Source of the DNA: Thermoplasmatales archaeon
GTDB lineage: Archaea > Thermoplasmatota > JASEFT01 > JAUWIS01
Assembly (NCBI GenBank): GCA_030019485.1
Contig: JASEEW010000011.1
Span: 1 to 18,851, forward strand
Direction of reading: 5' to 3'
DNA length: 18,851 nucleotides
Positions 13,271-18,851 of the stretch are shown here, piece by piece (position 1 is the first letter of the stretch; each line of letters begins with the position of its first letter). The notes beneath the pieces are model-generated. The model made no database searches. It was not told the origin of the DNA and saw only the letters and a list, made by a program, of their open reading frames with translations. A program made the translations under genes and the position numbers.

Positions 13271-13858
13271 CTATTTAACTACGACTTTTAATCTTTCAAA
13301 TTTGTATTTTTCTGCCTCTTCTGATGTTACACAGACATTCAAGTAATAAATCCCGCTTTTTTTGATTTTAACATTTATTCCAACAAAAAGTTCTCCTTGT
13401 TCTTCTTTTTGCAGTCGCTTTGGAATTGTAAATATTACATTAATCCATCCCCAATGGGTAATGAATATCTCTCTTGGTATTTCCTTTATCCACTTCTTAA
13501 CTATGCCATTAGATAGGCCCAATATTTCTGGTATTTCTGCTTTATATCCCCCTTCAAATCCTACTTCAATCATTCGGACACTTACTTTTTCCTTCGCCCT
13601 GATATACAAAATTATTTCACATTCTTTATCCAGAGGTAGTTTGTCTGTAGGTATTATTATTTCTTTTGGGTATTTGCCTTTCCCTCCTTCAATGGAGCAT
13701 AAGCCAAGAAATTCTCTAATATGTTTTGGTACAAAACTTATTTCTACAGGTGATTCAAAGTAGAGATTGCCTGTTAAATATCTAAGATTTTTCCACACAA
13801 CAACAAGAGTTATGACCACAACAGTGAGAGATGCAATCGCAACTACTCTAAATAACAA
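13271..13858 (-). CDS. small membrane-anchored protein, function unknown
   Basis: I do not recognise this protein of 195 residues. A single N-terminal hydrophobic helix (VVAIASLTVVVITLVVVW) acts as signal or anchor. The rest looks like a beta-rich extracellular domain with alternating strands (EISFVPKHIREFLG, KECEIILYIRAKEKVSVRMIEVGF, GELFVGINVKIKKSGIYYLNVCV). There is no second helix. It is convergent with asnS with a 20-nt gap and divergent from the restriction nuclease gene with a 37-nt AT-rich gap. It may belong to the restriction-modification island or simply border it. Confidence 0.6.
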   Translation of the reverse strand: MLFRVVAIASLTVVVITLVVVWKNLRYLTGNLYFESPVEISFVPKHIREFLGLCSIEGGKGKYPKEIIIPTDKLPLDKECEIILYIRAKEKVSVRMIEVGFEGGYKAEIPEILGLSNGIVKKWIKEIPREIFITHWGWINVIFTIPKRLQKEEQGELFVGINVKIKKSGIYYLNVCVTSEEAEKYKFERLKVVVK

Positions 13859-13895
13859 AACTTATTAGTCCATTAACTCATCTCATATTGGAAAA

Positions 13896-14600
13896 ATGTC
13901 ATCAGCAATACCTAGTGCTAAAGATATGGTTGTCAAAGCCGTTCAGAAAAATCCAAAAGTAGATGTAAATACTTTGCATGAGAAGACGTATCGTTTAATG
14001 CTGTCTTTTAAGTCAAAATATTATAAAAAGAAGGTTGATGCATTTCTATCGACACTTAAAATTAGTGAGAAAGATAAGATGAAAGTAAAGAAAGGTTTAC
14101 TTAAACCTGTGATTGTCGATGATGTTAGATATAATAATATTATGGAAGAGGCATCAAGACGAATTAGTCAGTCGTTTCAGCCTTTGAGTGGACAAATTGC
14201 GGAGTTATGTGCTGAAAGAGAATTAATCAAGTTTGGTTTAAAGAAGGATATACATTATACTAAAAGAAAAAAGAGAACGGATCTTATAGTATATTATCCA
14301 GACATTAAAAATGTCAAAGCGGAGCATAGGGTAGAGGTAAAAAATGTAAAACTTAGAGAAAGAGGTGTGAGGGGTTTAGTGTTTGATGGCGACTCACTGT
14401 TTGGTTTCTTTAACTCCCCTGCTGAATTCACACAAAATACAGTTGAAATTATAGAGAAAACTTGTAAATCCACTGGAGGATACTGTTATATTCCTCCACT
14501 AACTCTCAGCAAAATTCCCCACAAAAGTAGGCGGCTACGGCTAAATACTGTATTTGGACAAGACATGAGAAGATTTGTGAAAAGTGGTAAACTTCCTTAA
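13896..14600 (+). CDS. probable type II restriction endonuclease (PD-(D/E)XK)
   Basis: The 234-residue protein has a candidate PD-(D/E)XK core: the Asp of RTDLIVYYP followed by the EVK of HRVEVKNVK about 20 residues later, at residues 128-152. An upstream acidic helix (IAELCAERELIKFG) could supply the first Glu. I do not recognise a named restriction enzyme family. The gene is convergent with a DNA methyltransferase, and their stop codons overlap in the palindrome TTAA at 14597-14600. That is the usual context of a type II system, so the function is inferred mainly from motif plus neighbour. Confidence 0.7.
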   Translation: MSSAIPSAKDMVVKAVQKNPKVDVNTLHEKTYRLMLSFKSKYYKKKVDAFLSTLKISEKDKMKVKKGLLKPVIVDDVRYNNIMEEASRRISQSFQPLSGQIAELCAERELIKFGLKKDIHYTKRKKRTDLIVYYPDIKNVKAEHRVEVKNVKLRERGVRGLVFDGDSLFGFFNSPAEFTQNTVEIIEKTCKSTGGYCYIPPLTLSKIPHKSRRLRLNTVFGQDMRRFVKSGKLP

Positions 14601-15481
14601 GGAGGTCTCCAGAAGTCAAGTATGTATTCAAATGTTGTTCCAAGTGTTATGTAATTACTTGGCCATCCAAATATACCTGCCTGATTGATTAAATTACGTC
14701 TATCCCAAATAATTATGTTCCTCAACTCAAAACCTATTTCTTCCAAGGCTTGTATCACATAGACATGAACGGGTATGCGCTTGTTTTCCCACCATAAGTC
14801 TGTAACATTAATAACACAATGGGCTTTTGGTCTCATAAGTGGTAAAATGCCTCGGTAAATTCCTCCTAAAGTTTTGGCATATTGTATGGGTTCCATAGTC
14901 CCCAAATCTCGAGGGTCATTAGAATACTGTTGAACTTGTAAGTAATGCTTATTTTTTCGCAAGTTTCCCCGAATACTTTTATTGAGTTTTGGCCGATTAA
15001 GCATGTTTGCGTAGGGTGGTGAGGTAACACTTAAAGAGATAGTTTCTTTCTCCAAATAATGAGGGATGTTGTGTGCCTCATCCTGTATAGCTATCTGCTG
15101 CATTGCATCTCCCAACCTTGTCTGGGTTAATCTAGACTTTGTCAGTTCTATATAGTCTTTTTTGAGATCAAAGCCTACAGCGTTTCTATTTAAATCCTGT
15201 GCTGCTACTAATGTACTTCCACTCCCTACAAAAGGATCTAAAACCAGTTCCCCTTCGTGGGTAAAAAGTTTGATGCATTTAGCAGGAAGAGCAATTGGAA
15301 ATACTGCAGGATGAATATTTTTATCCCTTATATCTCTCTTCTCATAATAAAGTTCCCAAACTGCTACCTGGCTTTGCATCCATTCCTTAGCTGTTAAACA
15401 ATTGATATGATTTTTGGGGCATTTACAAGTCTTTTTATATCCTATTTTTAATGGTTTTGTGATTTCTACTAATTTATTCAT
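14597..15481 (-). CDS. DNA methyltransferase (N4-cytosine or N6-adenine), type II R-M
   Basis: This enzyme transfers methyl from SAM to an exocyclic amino group in DNA. Motif X-like HPAVFPIALPAK comes first, then motif I DPFVGSGSTLVAAQ, then motif IV TSPPYANML. The order is X-I-IV, followed by about 130 residues that may hold the target-recognition region. SPPY is common in N4-cytosine enzymes, though N6-adenine cannot be excluded. A cysteine pair near the N-terminus (CKCPKNHINC) could bind metal. The start at ATG 15481 follows GGTGA and overlaps the stop of a small zinc-ribbon gene as ATGA, so the two are coupled. The frame stays open 9 codons upstream, but those codons overlap the zinc-ribbon gene. 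Confidence 0.88.
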   Translation of the reverse strand: MNKLVEITKPLKIGYKKTCKCPKNHINCLTAKEWMQSQVAVWELYYEKRDIRDKNIHPAVFPIALPAKCIKLFTHEGELVLDPFVGSGSTLVAAQDLNRNAVGFDLKKDYIELTKSRLTQTRLGDAMQQIAIQDEAHNIPHYLEKETISLSVTSPPYANMLNRPKLNKSIRGNLRKNKHYLQVQQYSNDPRDLGTMEPIQYAKTLGGIYRGILPLMRPKAHCVINVTDLWWENKRIPVHVYVIQALEEIGFELRNIIIWDRRNLINQAGIFGWPSNYITLGTTFEYILDFWRPP

Positions 15482-15624
15482 CTTTTCACCTTTTTTGGAA
15501 CATCCCAATAAGGGCTTTTACATTTAGGACACACCCTTGGGTTGTTTCCTAATTTTTTAGGTACCCATTTATGACCGCAACGCTCACACTTGTACCCAGA
15601 TAGGGTAATTTTTATTTCCGCCAT
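15478..15624 (-). CDS. 48-residue zinc-ribbon protein coupled to the methyltransferase
   Basis: This small gene reads MAEIKITLSGYKCERCGHKW, then a basic linker, then VCPKCKSPYWDVP and a lysine-rich end. Two CxxC pairs (CERC and CPKC, 16 residues between) form a classic zinc ribbon. Its stop TGA overlaps the methyltransferase ATG as ATGA. A TATA box (AGTATATAAG, 15648-15657) lies about 28 bp upstream, so it is the first gene of the two-gene unit and probably leaderless. Possible roles are DNA binding for the methyltransferase, or a controller of the R-M system. Both are inference. Confidence 0.75.
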   Translation of the reverse strand: MAEIKITLSGYKCERCGHKWVPKKLGNNPRVCPKCKSPYWDVPKKVKR

Positions 15625-15677
15625 ACAAATAGGGTATATGAGTTTAAAGTATATAAGTTTATAGGTAAATAAGCGGT

Positions 15678-16766
15678 TTATTCATGACGATTATATTTTT
15701 CCATAAAATCCTTCTTGTATTCATCAAACCCATTATTTCTTATTGCTTTTCTTGCATTTTTCATCATGTTTAAAATAAAGTAAAGGTTGTGTATTGAAAG
15801 CAGGCGCATTCCAAGTAGCTCTTTTTCCTTGAAAAGATGATGAATGTATGCTTTTGAATATTTTTTGCATGTACGGCATCCGCATGACTCATCAACAGGT
15901 GAAAAATCATTTATGTATTTTTTCTTTGTTATCTCGAAATTTCCATGTCTTGTTATGGCTGTACGATGGCGCGCGTTTCTTGTTGGGAATGCTGAATCAA
16001 AAATGTCTATGCCCAATGATATTGATTCAAGAATATCCTCTGGTGAGCCGAGACCCATCATGTATTTTGGCTTGTTTTTCGGGGTCAACGGAACAGTGCA
16101 TTTTAAAATTCTGAGCAGCTCCTCCTTCGGCTCACCGATTGTTAAACCGCCTACTGCATATCCATCAAAACCAATTTCCAGCAGTTTTTCAACACATGTT
16201 TTTCTTAAATCAGGGAAAACACCGCCCTGAACTATTCCGAAAATTAACTGCTCAGATTTTTTATGCGCATTTTTGCATCTGCCAGCCCATTCAATTGTTC
16301 TTTTTAATGAATTAGCAACAGTTTCATAACTGCTGCCATAATTTGGGCAGTCATCAAGAACCATTGCAACATCAGAGCCAATCTGGTTTTGTGCTTCAAT
16401 ACATAACTCGGGTGTGAAAAAATGATTTGTTTTATCCATTTTGAACATCAGCCCCTTGTTTGTTATTTTCAGGTTAAAATCTCGTATGAGCTGGAAACCG
16501 CCTGAGTCTGTGAAAACTGTTTTATCCCAGTCCATGAATCTGTGAATACCAATATGACTCAAAACATCTACACCCGGATTTAGGTAGAGATGAAGCGCAT
16601 TTGTAATAACAGCCTGAGTGCCAATCTCATCAAGTTCATCTGATGTAAGGGTTTTCACAGTACCTTTTGTTGCAACAGGCATGAAGCATGGTGTTTCAAC
16701 AACACCGTGCTGTGTATGAAGCTTCCCTGTTCTTGCATCTTTTTCCTCAGCAGTAACCTCAAACAT
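15678..16766 (-). CDS. tgt: tRNA-guanine transglycosylase, bacterial type
   Basis: This enzyme exchanges a guanine in tRNA for a 7-deazaguanine base. At 362 residues without a PUA domain it matches bacterial Tgt, not the larger archaeal enzyme for position 15. The Asp of FTDSGGFQ (Asp87) and the nucleophile in FDSAFPTRNARH (Asp257) are present. The base-specificity loop GGLTIGEPKEE follows the bacterial preQ1-type pattern. Zinc ligands Cys295, Cys297, Cys300 and His326 have the bacterial 26-residue spacing and lie in RLLSIHNLYF. The product would be preQ1 at position 34. It follows the 140-residue gene by 4 nt, whose last codons contain its AAGGAG binding site. Together with queH this suggests a queuosine route, probably acquired from bacteria. 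Confidence 0.92.
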   Translation of the reverse strand: MFEVTAEEKDARTGKLHTQHGVVETPCFMPVATKGTVKTLTSDELDEIGTQAVITNALHLYLNPGVDVLSHIGIHRFMDWDKTVFTDSGGFQLIRDFNLKITNKGLMFKMDKTNHFFTPELCIEAQNQIGSDVAMVLDDCPNYGSSYETVANSLKRTIEWAGRCKNAHKKSEQLIFGIVQGGVFPDLRKTCVEKLLEIGFDGYAVGGLTIGEPKEELLRILKCTVPLTPKNKPKYMMGLGSPEDILESISLGIDIFDSAFPTRNARHRTAITRHGNFEITKKKYINDFSPVDESCGCRTCKKYSKAYIHHLFKEKELLGMRLLSIHNLYFILNMMKNARKAIRNNGFDEYKKDFMEKYNRHE

Positions 16767-16770
16767 ATTT

Positions 16771-17193
16771 TTACTCCTTAAACCACAATGTTTCTAATAT
16801 TTCATCAACATCTATGCTCACCCATTTTTTCTTTATGTAAAGCCCTTTTTCCAGCCATACCCTGATAAATGCCATGGACAAACACTTGTAGCAGTAAACC
16901 TCAAAAAATCTTCCATCAAGTATCTCAGCCTGCTTTATGCCAAGATCAACATTCTCACCCTCTCTGATTTCAGCAGACTGATATTCACCATTAATGTTTT
17001 TCACAACATTTTCAACAGTGAGGCAGACATCATTAAAAAAACCTTTGATGTCCCCTTTTACATCAATGTTTGCTGAGCCAACAACACAATTTTTATCTTT
17101 TTTTATCATCACATTAAATTTTTCCTTTAATCTTTTATCATTCCCAAATTTTGTTTTTATGTTTTTAAACAGGTTTTCTGTGAGATTACACAT
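16771..17193 (-). CDS. uncharacterised 140-residue protein upstream of tgt
   Basis: I do not recognise it. It is soluble and lysine-rich at the start (LFKNIKTKFGNDKRLKEKFN), with a central VGSANIDVKGDIKGFF strand-turn pattern and one CYKC pair near residue 105. ATG 17193 is supported by a TATA-like TTATAAT (about 17213-17219) at about 24 bp, indicating a leaderless transcript. Its last codons carry the ribosome-binding site of tgt, so the two form an operon. A role in tRNA modification is possible only by neighbourhood. Confidence 0.7.
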   Translation of the reverse strand: MCNLTENLFKNIKTKFGNDKRLKEKFNVMIKKDKNCVVGSANIDVKGDIKGFFNDVCLTVENVVKNINGEYQSAEIREGENVDLGIKQAEILDGRFFEVYCYKCLSMAFIRVWLEKGLYIKKKWVSIDVDEILETLWFKE

Positions 17194-17212
17194 AAGATTA
17201 AATATCTTACAA

Positions 17213-17223
17213 CCATTATAATA
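17213..17223. promoter_or_regulatory. bidirectional TATA-like box between the 140-residue gene and the tRNA-Arg leader
   Basis: ATTATAATAC is nearly symmetric. It lies about 24 bp before ATG 17193 on the - strand. On the + strand it predicts a start near 17240-17245, which is about 120 nt before tRNA-Arg nucleotide 1. No TATA box is visible in the 60 nt directly before the tRNA. Confidence 0.45.
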
Positions 17224-17230
17224 CTGTTGG

Positions 17231-17356
17231 GCTTGGGCTCATTGATATGGGAAAAAAGGAGTTTCCTTCAATAAGTCCATGAGCCTTTACCATGCTTGGG
17301 CTCATGATACGGGGGAACTGCGTTCCCCCTCTCATGAGCTCTCGCCCGCTACGCTC
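17231..17356 (+). repeat. two 63-nt tandem units mimicking the tRNA-Arg 5' end
   Basis: GCTTGGGCTCAT begins at 17231 and again at 17294, and GCTCGGGCTCAT begins at 17357, so the spacing is exactly 63 nt twice. The third copy is the tRNA acceptor strand with its leader. Each unit is a hairpin that also contains the complement of that strand (CCATGAGCC at 17277-17285, CTCATGAGC at 17331-17339). The second encloses GGGGGAAC/GTTCCCCC with loop TGC. Confidence 0.65.
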
Positions 17357-17397
17357 GCTCGGGCTCATGAGGTAGTGGATAGCCTGACAGGCTTCGG

Positions 17398-17522
17398 ACC
17401 AACCCTTTTTCTTCTCTTGTCAGGAGAAGAAAAAGGGTTGATGGAAAAAGAAGAGAAGGAGGGGATTACTTCGTAATCCCTCAAAAAATATGATAATAAT
17501 TCTTTTTTCTTTCCGTGAAGCT
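17398..17522 (+). other. tRNA-Arg anticodon-loop intron (37/38), 125 nt
   Basis: The intron holds a 17-bp perfect hairpin (arms 17400-17416 and 17424-17440, loop TTGTCAG) and an 8-bp hairpin GGGATTAC/GTAATCCC with loop TTC (17462-17480). The exon-intron helix CTTC/GAAG is perfect, while the outer intron helix is weak. No reading frame with protein features is seen. Confidence 0.87.
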
Positions 17523-17543
17523 ACCTGTATGCCGGGGTTCGAA

Positions 17544-17607
17544 AGGGTATAAGGTGTAAGTGAGTAAAACTTAAACCTTACATCTTTACACCTTAAACCT
17601 TAGAAAA
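17544..17607 (+). other. tRNA-Arg T-loop intron (59/60), 64 nt
   Basis: The intron is made of AAGGTGTAAG near the start and repeated TTAAACC/TTACATC/TTTACACC units at the end, which pair with the start. It is related to the T-loop intron of tRNA-Pro. Removing it gives T-loop TTCGAAT. Confidence 0.87.
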
Positions 17608-17638
17608 TCCCCGTGAGCCCATTAAAAGGGTGAGGGAA

Positions 17639-18805
17639 ATGAATGCTGAAAAAATTAAAAAAGAAGTCGGGAAACATATTGATAAACTGAGAAGAGAGTT
17701 GATCCAACTCAGCAACAAAATCCATGACAACCCGGAAACAATGTTTCAGGAATACAAAGCATGCAAATGGATTACATCAATACTTGAATCACACAACTTC
17801 AGGGTTGAAAAAAATGTTGCAGGATTGGAAACAGCGTTTAAAGCTGTCTGCCCATTTGAGAAAAAATCTCCAAGGATTGCATTTTTAGCAGAATATGATG
17901 CTTTACCAGGAATTGGTCATGGATGCGGGCATAATCTCATATCCGCTATGAGTGTTGGGGCGGCAGTAGGACTATCGAAAATCAAGGATTTACCTGGCAG
18001 CATTGTTGTCCTTGGAACACCTGCAGAGGAAGGTGGTGGTGGAAAGGTAACAATGATTGAGAAAGGGGTTTTTAATCAAATAGATGCAGCAATGATGCTC
18101 CATCCAAACACAAAAAACATTGTGGAAAGAAAAACGCTTGCTGTCAAAGAACTGAAAATAAGGTTTAAGGGAAAATCTGCGCATGCATCTGGAGAGCCTG
18201 AGAAAGGGATAAATGCTTTGGATGCTGTGATTCAGACATTTAACAACATAAATGCTCTTCGTCAGCATTTAACTGAGGATGTGCGCATCCATGGAATCAT
18301 AACAAACGGTGGGTTAAAACCGAACATTGTACCTGATTATTCAGAAGCACTTTTTTATGTTAGAGCATTGGATGACAGATACCTGCTAAAGGTTTTGGAA
18401 AAGGTTAAAAACTGTGGTAAAGCAGCAGGTATTGCGACTGGTGCCTCAGTTAGTTTCGAGCTGGGAAGTGGATATAAATCAAAAAAACTCAATCCCACAT
18501 TATACAATGTTTTTGCCAAGAATTTTGAACGCTTTGTATCAACAGATAAACCACCCGAACATGGTGGGCTTGGCTCCAGCGACATAGGGGATTTATCCTG
18601 GGTTGTTCCTGCAATACACCCATACATCTCCATATCTAAAAAGGACATACCCAGTCATTCAGTAGAGTTTGCCAGGGCTGCAAAATCCGGGATGGGGAAC
18701 AGAGCAATAATTGTTGGTGCAAAATCACTTGCATACACAGCCATAGATTTATTTACAAACCCTGAGCTTATGAGAAAGGTCAAAAAAGATTTTGAAAATA
18801 TCTAA
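17639..18805 (+). CDS. M20-family amidohydrolase/peptidase
   Basis: This is a zinc-dependent hydrolase of amide bonds, related to aminobenzoyl-glutamate and N-acyl amino-acid hydrolases (M20D-like). Metal-binding motifs are LAEYDALPGIGHGCGHN and TPAEEGGGGK; the later LHPNTKN and the C-terminal HGGLGSSDIGDLS also fit. The dimerisation (lid) domain runs about from residue 170 to 285 and includes KGKSAHASGEPEKGINALD. I chose ATG 17639 behind GGTGAGG; an in-frame GTG at 17630 would add three residues. The length of 388 is normal. It lies directly after tRNA-Arg and could be read from the same transcript. The substrate is unknown. Confidence 0.88.
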   Translation: MNAEKIKKEVGKHIDKLRRELIQLSNKIHDNPETMFQEYKACKWITSILESHNFRVEKNVAGLETAFKAVCPFEKKSPRIAFLAEYDALPGIGHGCGHNLISAMSVGAAVGLSKIKDLPGSIVVLGTPAEEGGGGKVTMIEKGVFNQIDAAMMLHPNTKNIVERKTLAVKELKIRFKGKSAHASGEPEKGINALDAVIQTFNNINALRQHLTEDVRIHGIITNGGLKPNIVPDYSEALFYVRALDDRYLLKVLEKVKNCGKAAGIATGASVSFELGSGYKSKKLNPTLYNVFAKNFERFVSTDKPPEHGGLGSSDIGDLSWVVPAIHPYISISKKDIPSHSVEFARAAKSGMGNRAIIVGAKSLAYTAIDLFTNPELMRKVKKDFENI

Positions 18806-18832
18806 ACTGTCAGTAAACATGCAGTAAAAACT

Positions 18833-18851
18833 CGCAAAGGTTTATATCATC
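18833..18851 (+). promoter_or_regulatory. TATA-like sequence at the window edge
   Basis: AAAGGTTTATATCATC at the very end resembles a BRE/TATA element, probably for a gene just outside the window. Confidence 0.35.

Larger units (their letters stand above)
17361..17621 (+). tRNA. tRNA-Arg(UCG) with two introns (37/38 and 59/60)
   Basis: The exons are 17361-17397 (nucleotides 1-37), 17523-17543 (38-59) and 17608-17621 (60-73), giving a 72-nt mature tRNA. Acceptor GGGCTCA pairs with TGAGCCC. The D-stem is AGGT/GCCT, and the anticodon stem ACAGG/CCTGT encloses CTTCGGA (anticodon UCG). The T-stem is CGGGG/CCCCG and the restored loop is TTCGAAT. A20, typical of tRNA-Arg, is present. At 37/38, exon CTTC pairs perfectly with intron GAAG, with bulges GGA and CTA cut after the second base. 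At 59/60, TTC pairs with GAA, a relaxed form. CCA is not encoded. The promoter is not adjacent; about 120 nt of repeated hairpins precede nucleotide 1. The amidohydrolase gene starts 17 nt after the tRNA. Confidence 0.92.

Noticed and set aside
17400..17440. bacterial-type rho-independent terminator
   Set aside because: The 17-bp hairpin is inside the tRNA-Arg intron, lacks a following T-run, and archaea do not use this terminator type in the same way.
17361..17621. split (trans-spliced) or permuted tRNA
   Set aside because: All exons lie in cis in normal order on one strand, so ordinary introns explain them.

Overview
This is an archaeal chromosome segment. The evidence is an archaeal-type HMG-CoA synthase, SCP-x-like thiolase and DUF35 cluster, an archaeal XRE-type regulator, an AsnRS, TATA-type promoters about 26 bp before leaderless starts, N-glycosylation-rich surface proteins with C-terminal membrane anchors, and tRNA genes with bulge-helix-bulge introns and no encoded CCA. 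A euryarchaeal (Thermoplasmatota-like) source is my best guess, but the window does not prove it.

Layout. 1-1147: a panE-like reductase (-) followed by a structured repeat. 1214-1846: a SAM methyltransferase (+). 1927-2208: a tRNA-Gly(UCC) gene (-) interrupted by 211 nt inside its T-loop. 2264-3160: an EamA transporter (+) with an in-frame amber codon. 3133-3542: a tRNA-Pro(CGG) gene (-) with two introns, overlapping protein genes at both ends. 3528-5409: surface-protein genes and head-to-head fragments. 5489-9532: a mevalonate-entry operon (regulator, HMG-CoA synthase, thiolase, DUF35) ending in queH. 9536-11241: a BNR/Asp-box surface protein (-) split by a frameshift in a run of 8 C. 11299-13250: a HAD hydrolase (-) and asnS (+). 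13271-13858: a small membrane-anchored protein (-). 13896-15624: a restriction-modification island (PD-(D/E)XK nuclease, SPPY methyltransferase and a 48-residue zinc ribbon). 15678-17193: a bacterial-type tgt and an unknown gene (-). 17361-17621: a tRNA-Arg(UCG) gene (+) with two introns. 17639-18805: an M20 amidohydrolase (+).

The main result is that three intergenic stretches full of hairpins are tRNA genes broken up by large structured introns. In all three, an intron sits at the same non-canonical place, T-loop position 59/60, and removing it restores a perfect 7-nt T-loop. The Pro and Arg genes carry a second intron at the canonical 37/38 site. The introns (211, 245, 90, 125 and 64 nt) are built from repeat modules: tandem 7-nt repeats facing their complements, hairpins with 3-nt loops, and a 58-nt module. 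The 58-nt module also occurs outside tRNA genes, at 156-213 and at 6233-6290 inside the mevalonate operon. This suggests a family of small mobile structured elements that can serve as tRNA introns, with their terminal inverted repeats supplying the helix next to the splice-site bulge.

A second theme is queuosine. A bacterial-type tRNA-guanine transglycosylase and a QueH-type epoxyqueuosine reductase occur in the same archaeal window, although archaea normally use their own TGT to make archaeosine.
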